Shown here: positions 25,952-33,706 of the stretch, piece after piece
How the letters are laid out: every line of letters begins with the position of its first letter
Numbering within the stretch: the first letter of the stretch is position 1
Translations under genes and position numbers: made by a program
DNA from: Glycomyces tritici
GTDB lineage: Bacteria; Actinomycetota; Actinomycetes; Mycobacteriales; Micromonosporaceae
DNA: 64,000 nucleotides
Assembly: GCF_030403505.1 (NCBI RefSeq)
Contig: NZ_JAUEMJ010000002.1
Coordinates: 434,001 to 498,000, forward strand
Reading direction: 5' to 3'
Notes under the pieces: generated by a model
What the model was told of the DNA's origin: nothing
The model's input: only the letters and a program-made list of their open reading frames with translations
Database searches by the model: none

Positions 25952-26821
25952 CTAACCCGGTTCGGGCACGAACCGCGGGCGCCGGCCGGTGTGCGCACCG
26001 GCGGCGTCCGCGGGTCCGATCACCCGCCGCTCGATCAGGTCGACGGCCTGGTAGGCGCGGTAGTCCGTCCATTCCTCGAGCCCGTCGGCCGCCCAGTCGG
26101 GCGCGCCCTCCTCGATCTCGCCGGTCTCGCCCTTCATCTCGACGAGCGCGGTCGTGTCGTCCACGTACCGGCCCGACCAGAGGAAGACCGTCTCCAGCTG
26201 GTCGGCCTCAAGGTCGAAACCGAACTCCTCCATTGGGATCTGCCACTGCACGGCCCCGGAGGGGAAGCCGTAGAAGGTGACCGCCGTGTCGTTGTACTCG
26301 AACGCCATCACCTGGGAACCGTCCGGCGCGAGGGCGGCGATGCGCTGGTCGCACTGATCCGGGGAGTCGGCGACCGGCCACGGGGCCCAGTCCAAGGCGC
26401 CCTGGTCGATCCGTCCCTTGAAGAGGTAACTGCCGTCCTGGCCGCAGCCGACTTCGAGCAGGACGTGCACGCCGTCCGGGTGCAGGTGGTGGTGGCCACC
26501 CTGGCCGCCGACGGTGGGCAGGGCGGCGTCGCCGAGGATCGCGCCGGTCGCGGCGTCGAGCGCGAACCAGCGGTCGGCCGGGCCGTGCCCGGAGTACATG
26601 TCGGGCCGGTAGAGCCACACGACCGCGCCGTCGCGCGAGAAGCGGCAGTTGGACCACGCGCTGCCCGGACCGTCCTCGCGCGGCCCGAAGTCGAAGCGCC
26701 ACAACTCGGTCCCGGCCCGGTCGAGGCAGACGAGGAAGTCGCGGGTGGCGATCGCGACGCGGCCGCCGGACTCGTCCCGGGACTGCGCCTTGATGTCGGA
26801 GATCGGTCGCTCGTCTGCCAT
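25952..26821 (-). CDS. Hypothetical beta-propeller-like protein
   Basis: A 289-residue protein. ATG 26821 lies behind GAAGAGGGG. It is strand-rich with propeller-like repeats: RVAIATRDFLVCLDRAGTELW, NCRFSRDGAVVWLYR, DRWFALDAATGAILGD, HLHPDGVHVLLEVG and ALAPDGSQVMAFEYN. There is no signal peptide, so it is probably cytosolic. The repeats recall WD40/PQQ-like propellers, but no exact family is recognised. It is convergent with the 595-residue hypothetical gene, with only 7 bp between their stops, and lies downstream of the DUF2071 gene on the opposite side. Confidence 0.65.
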   Translation of the reverse strand: MADERPISDIKAQSRDESGGRVAIATRDFLVCLDRAGTELWRFDFGPREDGPGSAWSNCRFSRDGAVVWLYRPDMYSGHGPADRWFALDAATGAILGDAALPTVGGQGGHHHLHPDGVHVLLEVGCGQDGSYLFKGRIDQGALDWAPWPVADSPDQCDQRIAALAPDGSQVMAFEYNDTAVTFYGFPSGAVQWQIPMEEFGFDLEADQLETVFLWSGRYVDDTTALVEMKGETGEIEEGAPDWAADGLEEWTDYRAYQAVDLIERRVIGPADAAGAHTGRRPRFVPEPG

Positions 26822-26876
26822 TGGCCCCTCTTCACCGCGGTCTCGAAGGGCCCGATCGTAGTCCCCGCAAGCGAAC

Positions 26877-27611
26877 TCAGGCGGGCTCAGGTCGACCGAA
26901 GCGCACCGCGACGCCCGGCGACGAGAGGACGCTCATCGGCCCGCCGGAGACGGGCAGACCCGCCGCGGCCAGGAGGTTCTCATCGCATTCGAGGAGCTCG
27001 GCGCGGTGCAGCGGCCAGCGCGGGTGGGCGTTCGGGAGGTACTGGAGCCGCCCGGCGACGGTGTGGTGGAGACCCCACCGGGCGGTGAGGAAGTGCTCGA
27101 GGGGCGTCGGGTCCGTGAGGGGTTCGCCGGTGCGGACGGTGAGGCGGCAGTGGGCGCCGCGGGGTCCGGGCCGGCGTCGGGCGCTGGTGTAGGTGCGCGT
27201 GTCGCCGCGGGTTCGCAGGGACATGCGGGACCAGACGTAGGGCAGGCGGAAGCCGAGGCGGGCGGCGAGCACGGGCACGAGCCTGGAGGCGTCGAGGGAG
27301 CGGAAGACGACGCCGCGGCGGCCGTGCCGGTCCACCGAGTAGAGGCGGACGTTGATCTCGGGGAAGGTGCCGAGGTAGGGGATGCCGGGGAGGCCGAACC
27401 ATCCGACGCGGTACATGCGGAAGGGGACGAGGCCGACGTAGCTGGCGCCTTCGAACGTGTCGGGGACGGTCCCGGCGGGGAGGAGGCGGGCGACGGTCGC
27501 GGTGGGCACTTCCCAGTGGAGGAAGGCGAGGTCGAGCCAGGACTGGGTGAGCAGGGGGCGGGCGATGGGCGCGCGCGGCTCGGGCGTGACGGGTTCGGGC
27601 GTCGTGTGCAC
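26877..27611 (-). CDS. DUF2071 (YqjF-like) protein
   Basis: A 244-residue protein with the YqjF/COG3361 pattern: LLTQSWLDLAFLHWEVPTATVARLLPAG, DTFEGASYVGLVPFRM, INVRLYSVDRHGRRGVVFRSLDA and the C-terminal HPRWPLHRAEL. The chosen GTG (27609-27611) gives the family N-terminus; no strong ribosome site is visible. The family fold resembles acetoacetate decarboxylase-like barrels. The function is not established. It is divergent from the ECF41 sigma factor gene with only 60 bp between starts, so shared control is plausible. Confidence 0.85.
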   Translation of the reverse strand: MHTTPEPVTPEPRAPIARPLLTQSWLDLAFLHWEVPTATVARLLPAGTVPDTFEGASYVGLVPFRMYRVGWFGLPGIPYLGTFPEINVRLYSVDRHGRRGVVFRSLDASRLVPVLAARLGFRLPYVWSRMSLRTRGDTRTYTSARRRPGPRGAHCRLTVRTGEPLTDPTPLEHFLTARWGLHHTVAGRLQYLPNAHPRWPLHRAELLECDENLLAAAGLPVSGGPMSVLSSPGVAVRFGRPEPA

Positions 27612-27671
27612 GCGTCCAGCATCGCAGGACCGGGCGGGCGCCCGCTGCGGGTTGGCGCTTACGCTGCGGGC

Positions 27672-28514
27672 GTGGAGATCTTTGAGGACCGGCGGGGGCT
27701 GCTGCAGGCGGTGGCGTACCGGGTGCTGGGGACGGTGACGGACGCCGAGGACATCGTCCAGGAGGCGTGGCTGCGGTGGAGCGGGGTCGACGCGGAGGCG
27801 GTCGAGGATCCGACGGCGTACCTGGTGAAGGTGACGACCCGGCTGGCGATCGACCGGCTGCGGAGCGCGCAGGCGCGGCGCGAGTCCTATGTGGGCCCTT
27901 GGTTGCCGGAGCCGGTGCTCACGAGCGGTGACGTGGCGGATGATGTGGCGCTGGCGGACACGGTGTCGTCGGCGATGCTGCTGGTGCTGGAGACGTTGTC
28001 GCCGCTGGAGCGGGCGGTGTTCGTGCTTCGGGAGGCGTTCGGCTACTCGCACAGGGAGATCGCCGAGATCTTGGACCGGAGCGAGGCGTCGGTGCGGCAG
28101 ACGGCGATGCGCGCCCGTGAGCACGTGGAGTCGCGGCGGCGGCGGTACGACACCGATCCGGCGACGCGGAAGCGGGCGGCGGAGTCCTTTCTGGAGGCTT
28201 CGGCGGGCGGCGATCTGGCGGGGCTGATGGGGATTCTCGCGCCGGACGTGAAGCTGGTGTGCGACGGCGGCGGCCTGGCGCCCGCGCCGCGGCGAGTGCT
28301 CGAGGGCCTGGAGCTGGTGGCGGGTGCGCTGATCTCGTTCGCGGGGCGGATGCCGGAGGCGCCGAGCGTGGAGCTCGCGGAGGTGAACGGCGGCCCGGCG
28401 ATCGTGGTCCGGTCGGCCGGGGCGGCGGCGGTCGTGATCATGCTGCACCTGGTCGACGGGGTGGTCGAGGAGATTCACCTGGTGAGCAACCCCGAGAAGC
28501 TCGGCGCATTGTGA
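27672..28514 (+). CDS. ECF41-family (SigJ-like) RNA polymerase sigma factor
   Basis: A 280-residue extracytoplasmic-function sigma factor. Sigma-2 covers about residues 1-75 and sigma-4 about 105-160. A C-terminal SnoaL-like extension replaces an anti-sigma factor. Diagnostic ECF41 motifs are visible: WLPEP in the linker, DGGGL (family DGGGK/R) in the extension, and NPEKL at the end. It starts at GTG 27672. In the family the extension regulates promoter activation, and the usual target is an adjacent oxidoreductase or carboxymuconolactone decarboxylase. Here the FAD-dependent oxidoreductase 50 bp downstream fits. Confidence 0.93.
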   Translation: MEIFEDRRGLLQAVAYRVLGTVTDAEDIVQEAWLRWSGVDAEAVEDPTAYLVKVTTRLAIDRLRSAQARRESYVGPWLPEPVLTSGDVADDVALADTVSSAMLLVLETLSPLERAVFVLREAFGYSHREIAEILDRSEASVRQTAMRAREHVESRRRRYDTDPATRKRAAESFLEASAGGDLAGLMGILAPDVKLVCDGGGLAPAPRRVLEGLELVAGALISFAGRMPEAPSVELAEVNGGPAIVVRSAGAAAVVIMLHLVDGVVEEIHLVSNPEKLGAL

Positions 28515-28528
28515 CGGTGGCCACTACA

Positions 28529-28555
28529 ACTCACGTTCGGCGGTGCCATCTCGTC
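28529..28555 (+). promoter_or_regulatory. Candidate ECF41-type promoter for the FAD oxidoreductase
   Basis: CGTC at 28552-28555, 16 nt after ACTCACG (28529-28535), weakly matches the ECF41 consensus TGTCACA-n16-CGTC as I recall it (4 of 7 in the -35). It ends 8 nt before the ATG, which has no normal ribosome site. Confidence 0.35.
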
Positions 28556-28563
28556 CTTGGGGC

Positions 28564-29688
28564 ATGAATGACATCCTCGTTATCGGCGCCGGCTACACCG
28601 GCATGATGGCCGCCCACGGCATCGCCCTGCGCAACACGGACGCCCGCGTCACCCTCCTCAACCCGACCGACCGGTTCAACGAGCGGCTGCGCCAGCACCA
28701 GGTCGCGGCCGGCCAGGAGCTCGGCGACCACCGGATTCCCGCGATCGTCGAACCGGCCGGCATCCGCTTCGTCGAAGGGTGGGCGGCCTCAGTCGACACC
28801 GAAGCCCGCACGGTGGCGCTCGCCGACGGGCGGGAACTGCGCTACGACCTGCTGGTCTACGCGATCGGGAGCGCCACGCAGCAGATGAAGGGCGCCTTCA
28901 CCATCGACGACCCCCGCCTCGCCGAACGGCTCCGCGCCGAACCCGAGGGCGTGCTGACCGTGTGCGGGGCCGGGCTCACCGGCATCGAGGCCGCGGCCGA
29001 GATCGCCGAGGCCTACCCGCGCATGACCGTGCGGCTGCTCAGCCGCGGCGAACCCGGCGCAATGATGGGCCCCGGCGCCCGCGCGCACCTGATGCGGGCG
29101 CTCGACCGCCTCGGCGTGGAGGTCCGCACCGGCGTCAAGGTGGCCGAGGTGCTGCCGGACGCGGTCGTGCTCGAAGGCGGCGAGCGCGTCCCCACCGGCA
29201 CGACGCTGTGGACGACCGGGGTCCGCGTCCCGCCGCTCGCCGCCGAAGCGGGCATTGCGACCGACGACACCGGCCGAGTCCTCGTCGACGAGACCCTGCG
29301 GTCGGTCTCGCACCCGGAGATCTACGCGATCGGCGACGCCGCCGCGATCCGCCAGGCCTACGGCGTGATCCACGGGACCTGCCAGAGCGGCATCCCCTCG
29401 GCCGCGCACGCCGCCGAGTCGATCACGCGGCGCCTGCACGGCAAGGCGCCCAAGCCGTTCCGGTTCGGGTACTTCCACCAGCCGGTGTCGCTGGGCCGCA
29501 AGGACGCCGTCATCCAGTTCACGCGCCCCGACGACACCCCCGGCCGCTGGTACCTCAAGGGGAAGGCCGCGATCGCCTACAAGGAGGCGGTCAGCAGCAG
29601 CCCGTTCAAGTTCTTCCGGTCGCGCCGGCCCATCCCGGCCCGCATGACCGCGCGGACCGGGGGCCGGCGCAACCGCCTCGCGGCATAA
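28564..29688 (+). CDS. NAD(P)/FAD-dependent oxidoreductase (NDH-2/AIF-like)
   Basis: A 374-residue flavoprotein starting at ATG 28564. The FAD Rossmann motif is VIGAGYTGMMAA near the N-terminus. The second nucleotide motif is TVCGAGLTGIEAAAEIA, and the FAD-closing segment EIYAIGDAAAI sits at the C-terminal third. Members oxidise NAD(P)H with quinone or unknown acceptors. The upstream ECF41 sigma gene is the likely regulator. No membrane helix is obvious. The convergent erythromycin-esterase-like reading frame runs antisense through most of this gene (see that entry). Confidence 0.88.
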   Translation: MNDILVIGAGYTGMMAAHGIALRNTDARVTLLNPTDRFNERLRQHQVAAGQELGDHRIPAIVEPAGIRFVEGWAASVDTEARTVALADGRELRYDLLVYAIGSATQQMKGAFTIDDPRLAERLRAEPEGVLTVCGAGLTGIEAAAEIAEAYPRMTVRLLSRGEPGAMMGPGARAHLMRALDRLGVEVRTGVKVAEVLPDAVVLEGGERVPTGTTLWTTGVRVPPLAAEAGIATDDTGRVLVDETLRSVSHPEIYAIGDAAAIRQAYGVIHGTCQSGIPSAAHAAESITRRLHGKAPKPFRFGYFHQPVSLGRKDAVIQFTRPDDTPGRWYLKGKAAIAYKEAVSSSPFKFFRSRRPIPARMTARTGGRRNRLAA

Positions 29689-30828
29689 CGCCTTCACGGC
29701 CCGGCCCTCGCTCACGTGCAGGACGGCGTCGGCGCCTTCGAGCATCGCCCGGTCGAGCGGGAACGGTCCCTGCGGCGAGGTGACGTCGGTCCGCTCGGCC
29801 GCGTCGGGAAGGTCGGCGGCGGCGATGAGGCCCCACGTGTCGATCCGCTCCTGGAGCCGGCCCTCGTACGTGCCCGGGTCGGGCGCGGGAAGCCCGATGC
29901 CCTCGCTGCGGCCGAGGCTGCCGACGATGCACGCGTACCTGTCGCCGAGCAGGGACGCGAGGATCGCGCCGGTGCCGTACCAGGTGAGGTCCATGCCGCC
30001 CATGGACATGCGGCTCGGGTTCCGCTGGAGGTGGAGGTTGTGCCCGTAGAGGAGGGTCGGACCGCGGTCGGCCTCGAGGTCGCGGATGTCGAGGAGGTTC
30101 TGGGCCATGATGGCGTCGCGAACGCCGCCGAGGCGGCTCCAGCGCTCTTCGTCGCCGAGGCGCTGCGCGGCCTGGCTGTGGTAGCGGAGCAGCCCCAGTC
30201 CGGTGGTGGCGTGGACGCGGGCCCGGTCCCACCGCTCGCGCGAGGTGGCCGCGATCAGTTCGGGCGCACGGGCGTAGAGCGCGGCGAGCATGTCGTCGGC
30301 GATCACCCGCAGCCGCGCGGCCTCGGGCGTGGCGCCGGGCGAGCGGCCCGGGTCCGTGACGGCGTCCATGCCGCCCCAGCGGTCGTCGTCGCCGGCGAGG
30401 CCTGCGAGGTCGTGGTCGAGGCCCAGGTAGTCGCGGACGTGCTCGAGGCACCGGCGGGGGCTTTCGGCGGTGAACTCGAAGGGCGCGTCGATGCCGTGGA
30501 AGGAGAGCCGGTCCGCGGCGGACCGTTCGGCGTTGTACTCCCGCATCCAGGCGACCAGCGCCCGGTTGGCGGGCAGCGCGCCGAAGCCGTGCGAGAAGCC
30601 CGCTTCCATCACCGCGTCGAGCGAGCCGACGCCGCGGCGCACGAAGTCGTCCACGGCGAACGCGGCCACCCGGTCGGATTCGAGCGCGAAGGAGCGGAAG
30701 CCCTCCGCGGCGAGCTGCGCGAACAGCTCGTTGCGGATCTCCCCGAACGCGGGCTCCCGGTGGTCGGGTTCGCCGAGGGCCACGAGGGTGTGCGAGTCGT
30801 TGACGAAGGCGCGAAGATCATGAGTCAT
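28789..30828 (-). CDS. Erythromycin-esterase-family protein; expected stop missing
   Basis: Residues 1-380 (30828 down to about 29690) form an EreA/succinoglycan-type domain. Motifs are ALGEPDHREPAFGEIR, FALESDRVAAF, SFHGIDAPFE and LLYGHNLHLQRNPSRM. The family normally ends at the DAVLHV segment plus a few residues. Here the frame stays open for about 300 more codons (29689-28789), antisense to the FAD oxidoreductase, with Ala/Gly/Arg/Val-rich, low-order sequence. A TGA-to-TGC change or a small indel near 29690 would explain it. Treat only the first 380 residues as real. ATG 30828 is used; ATG 30840 is also possible. Confidence 0.7.
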   Translation of the reverse strand: MTHDLRAFVNDSHTLVALGEPDHREPAFGEIRNELFAQLAAEGFRSFALESDRVAAFAVDDFVRRGVGSLDAVMEAGFSHGFGALPANRALVAWMREYNAERSAADRLSFHGIDAPFEFTAESPRRCLEHVRDYLGLDHDLAGLAGDDDRWGGMDAVTDPGRSPGATPEAARLRVIADDMLAALYARAPELIAATSRERWDRARVHATTGLGLLRYHSQAAQRLGDEERWSRLGGVRDAIMAQNLLDIRDLEADRGPTLLYGHNLHLQRNPSRMSMGGMDLTWYGTGAILASLLGDRYACIVGSLGRSEGIGLPAPDPGTYEGRLQERIDTWGLIAAADLPDAAERTDVTSPQGPFPLDRAMLEGADAVLHVSEGRAVKALCREAVAPAPGPRGHAGRDGPARPEELERAAADRLLVGDRGLPLEVPAAGGVVGARELDDGVLAAQRHRLVEVPEPERLGRLAVQAPRDRLGGVRGRGDAALAGPVDHAVGLADRGGVADRVDLRVRDRPQGLVDEDSAGVVGRNARFGGERRDADPGRPQRRAGGDALAAFEHDRVRQHLGHLDAGADLHAEAVERPHQVRAGAGAHHCAGFAAAEQPHGHARVGLGDLGRGLDAGEPGPAHGQHALGFGAEPFGEAGVVDGEGALHLLRGAPDRVDQQVVAQFPPVGERHRAGFGVD

Positions 30829-30969
30829 GGCTTCAAACATAACCTTGAAACTTCAGTTGAGACCTTCACCTGATGCGGCCTCGAATGTGGGGGCCGAAGT
30901 CTCAAACACTGGTTGAGGGGTGTGCGTCGCCGCGAGGGGACCGTCGGTCCCTTGCCCTAGGGTCGGGGC

Positions 30970-31539
30970 ATGACGGTGGACTGGAACGCGTTGATCCTCG
31001 GGCAGATGGAGTTCTACTGGGACGCCCATCTGCGGCCGAGGCTGGAGGGGCTGACCGACGAGGAGTACCTGTGGGAGCCGGCCGAGGGCTGCTGGAGCCT
31101 GCGGCCCGGCCCGGACGGCGCGCTCGGGATGGAGACCGCCGACCCCGCCCCCGAACCGCCGCCGGTGACCACCATCGCGTGGCGGATGGTCCACATCGGT
31201 CGGGACGTGCTCGGCATCCGGGCCCGCGCGTTCTTCGGACCCCATGAGGGCCTTGAGGACGCGGACATGTGGGACCTGCGGCTGTGGCCCGACCCGCTGC
31301 CCGGCACGGCCGCCGACGCGGTCGCCATGCTCGAGGCCGCCTACGCGCACTGGCGCGACGGCGTGCGCGCACTCGACGCCGAGGCGATCGCGCGGCCGCT
31401 CGGGCCCAAGGGCGCCTGGTTCGCGGACGACTCGATGGCCGCCCTCGTGCTCCACCTCAACCGCGAGGTCATGGCCCACGGCGCGGAGATCTGCCTCCTT
31501 CGCGACCTCTACCGCACCGCGGGCTTGCGCTCCCGCTGA
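30970..31539 (+). CDS. DinB-family protein
   Basis: A 189-residue four-helix-bundle protein of the DinB/YfiT type. The three metal-ligand His positions are represented by WRMVHIGRDVLG and LVLHLNREVMAHGAEICLLRDLY. The N-terminal segment MEFYWDAHLRPRLEGLTDEEYLWEP is typical of actinobacterial members. These act in thiol (mycothiol or bacillithiol) transfer or have unknown roles. ATG 30970 is the only plausible start. It is convergent with the GH3 gene, with stops about 3 bp apart. Confidence 0.82.
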   Translation: MTVDWNALILGQMEFYWDAHLRPRLEGLTDEEYLWEPAEGCWSLRPGPDGALGMETADPAPEPPPVTTIAWRMVHIGRDVLGIRARAFFGPHEGLEDADMWDLRLWPDPLPGTAADAVAMLEAAYAHWRDGVRALDAEAIARPLGPKGAWFADDSMAALVLHLNREVMAHGAEICLLRDLYRTAGLRSR

Positions 31540-31541
31540 CC

Positions 31542-33467
31542 TCAGACGGCGGTCTGGAGCCCGAACCCGAAGGGGTACAGCGGATCGTAGGCGGCGTCGC
31601 CGACGTTCATCGGCTCCTGGTCGTTGGCGCGCGGCCAGGTGACCGGGAGGCGGCCGCCGTAGGGCGTCCTGCCGAAGAGCGGGTCGGCGACGCCCGCGCC
31701 CTCGCTGCCCGGGAGCCAGGCCGCGACGAGCGCGTCGACCGGCGCGAGGTGCGAGGTGATCTCGATGGGGCGGCCCGAGACGACGATGACCACGCAGTCG
31801 ACTGCGGCGCAGACCGTCGCGATCGCGGCGGCGTCCGCATCGGACACGCGCATGTCGTGCTCCCCCGCGCCCGCGTCGCCGACGCCCTCGGCGTACGGGT
31901 CCTCCGCGACCACGACGACCCCGACGTCGGCGTCGCCGATCGGCTCGGATGCGTTCTCGCTGTATGTGATCGCCGCATCGGGCGCGACCTCCTGCAGCCC
32001 TGCGAGGATGGTGGTGCCCTCGGTGACCGCCGCGACGGCGCCCTGCCAGGAGGCGGTCCAGCCTCCCAGCTGGCGTCCGAGCGAGTCCGCGCCCGAACCG
32101 GCGACGTAGACCGACTCGTCGCCCGCGAGCGGCAGCAGGTCGCCGTCGTTGCGCAGCAGCGTCTGGGACGCGGCGGCGGCCTGGCGGGCCACCTCGCGGT
32201 GCTCGGCCGAGCCGATGTCGCCGGCGCCGGAGGCGTCCGTGAACGGCCGCTCGAACAGGCCGAGCGCGAACTTCTGCGTGAGGATGCGCGAGACCGCGTC
32301 GTCGATGCGCTCCTCGCTCACCCCGCCCGAGTCCACTTCGGCCACGAGCGTGTCGATGAACCGGCGGTACTCGAACGGCACCATGACCATGTCGATCCCG
32401 GCGTTGATCGAGGTGCGCACCGCCTCGGCGTAGTCCTCGCTCACCTGGTCCACGCCCTGCCAGTCGGAGACGACGAAGCCGTCGAAGCCGAGCTCGCCCT
32501 TGAGGACGTCGTTGATGAGGTACGAGTCGGCGTGGGCCTTCAGCGGCCCCTCGCCCAGGTCGGTCGAGGAGTACGAGGCCATGACCGAGCCGACGCCCGC
32601 GTCCACCGCGGCTTTGAAGGGCGCCAAGTGGATCGCGCGCAGCTCCTCCTCGGTGAGGGTGGTGACGCCCTGGTCGAGGAGGTACGTGTCGCCGGGCGGC
32701 AGCAGGTCGTTCGGGGTGGTCGAGGAGCCGAAGGCGGTGCCGCCGTCGCCCACGAAGTGCTTGGCCATGGCCAGCACGCTCGTGCCCGCGGCGAGGTCGT
32801 CGCCCTGGAGGCCCTGCACGACGGACCCGGCGTACTCGACGGCCAGGCCCGGGTCCTCGCCGAAGGACTCGTAGGTGCGGCCCCAGCGGCTGTCGCGGGC
32901 CACGCACACGCACGGCGCGAACGTCCAGTGCACGCCGGTCGCGCGGGTCTCGGCCGCGGTGATCGCGGCGGCCCGGCCGGCGAGCCCGGGGTCGTGGGCG
33001 GCGCCGAGGCCGATGTTGTGCGGGAAGACCACGGCCCCCGGGAGCGCGCCGTTGCCGTGGACCGCGTCGAGGCCGTAGACGAGCGGGATGCCCAGGCGCG
33101 AGTCCATCGCCTCGGCCTGGAAGCCGTCGATCATCGCGGCCCAGCCCTCGGGCGTGTCGTGGAGGGCGTCGGAGCCGCCGTTGAGGAGCGAGCCGATGCC
33201 GAGATTCGCGATGTCCGAGGCGGTCCCTTCGATGGCGGGCACGGCGACCTGCGTCATCTGGCCGACCTTCTCCTCGATCGTCATGCGGCCGAGGAGGTCG
33301 GCGACGCGGTCGGCGACGGCCGCGTCGGGGTCGAGGTAGGAGGCCTCGCCCGCGTCGTCGGGGACGACCACGAGCACGGTGGCCACCGCGGCGGCGAGCG
33401 CCGCGATGAGGGCGGTCCAGAGGACGGCCGGACGGCGGAGGACTGCGGGCAGGTGTGCTGCGCCCAT
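31542..33467 (-). CDS. GH3 beta-glucosidase, exo-1,3/1,4-glucanase type, membrane-anchored
   Basis: A 641-residue glycoside hydrolase family 3 enzyme that removes terminal beta-glucose from cello-oligosaccharides or mixed glucans. ATG 33467 lies behind AAGGAG. An N-terminal hydrophobic span (about 14-36) suggests membrane anchoring or an uncleaved signal. The first TIM-barrel domain contains GLDAVHGNG, RDSRWGRTYESFGEDP, KHFVGDGGT (Lys236-His237), and the nucleophile Asp335 in VVSDWQGVD. A second alpha/beta sandwich follows and ends PLYPFGFGL. The layout matches barley ExoI-like enzymes. It is divergent from GH74, with a CebR-like site between them. Confidence 0.93.
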   Translation of the reverse strand: MGAAHLPAVLRRPAVLWTALIAALAAAVATVLVVVPDDAGEASYLDPDAAVADRVADLLGRMTIEEKVGQMTQVAVPAIEGTASDIANLGIGSLLNGGSDALHDTPEGWAAMIDGFQAEAMDSRLGIPLVYGLDAVHGNGALPGAVVFPHNIGLGAAHDPGLAGRAAAITAAETRATGVHWTFAPCVCVARDSRWGRTYESFGEDPGLAVEYAGSVVQGLQGDDLAAGTSVLAMAKHFVGDGGTAFGSSTTPNDLLPPGDTYLLDQGVTTLTEEELRAIHLAPFKAAVDAGVGSVMASYSSTDLGEGPLKAHADSYLINDVLKGELGFDGFVVSDWQGVDQVSEDYAEAVRTSINAGIDMVMVPFEYRRFIDTLVAEVDSGGVSEERIDDAVSRILTQKFALGLFERPFTDASGAGDIGSAEHREVARQAAAASQTLLRNDGDLLPLAGDESVYVAGSGADSLGRQLGGWTASWQGAVAAVTEGTTILAGLQEVAPDAAITYSENASEPIGDADVGVVVVAEDPYAEGVGDAGAGEHDMRVSDADAAAIATVCAAVDCVVIVVSGRPIEITSHLAPVDALVAAWLPGSEGAGVADPLFGRTPYGGRLPVTWPRANDQEPMNVGDAAYDPLYPFGFGLQTAV

Positions 33468-33528
33468 GGGGCGGGCTCCTTGAAGGGTGCTCGATCGACT
33501 ACGGCCCCAACCTGGTTCGACACTAGTG

Positions 33529-33542
33529 GAAGAGCGCTCCCA
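33529..33542. promoter_or_regulatory. CebR-like operator between GH3 and GH74 genes
   Basis: GAAGAGCGCTCCCA matches the known Streptomyces CebR palindrome TGGGAGCGCTCCCA at 11 of 14 positions, with 11 contiguous matches at the right end. It lies 62 bp upstream of the GH3 start and could also serve the divergent GH74 gene. A 5-3-5 repeat GGAAA/TTTCC is at 33602-33614. Confidence 0.55.
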
Positions 33543-33706
33543 TGTCCAGTGGCCCTCTCGGGGGCCCGTGGAACGGCCCTGCGCAGTGCGTATAGGCGGA
33601 TGGAAATCTTTTCCGCCCGCCTTGCCGGGGGTGCGAACCCCTGTTATGTTGGGTCTCCAAACTAATCCTTCGGCGGCCCCCAGCCGAACCCACCCTAGGA
33701 GCACCT

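Noticed and set aside
31269..33665. 798-codon plus-strand frame antisense to the GH3 gene
   Set aside because: Shadow frame; Gly/Val/Arg-rich, no domain motif, and GH3 motifs are complete on the other strand.
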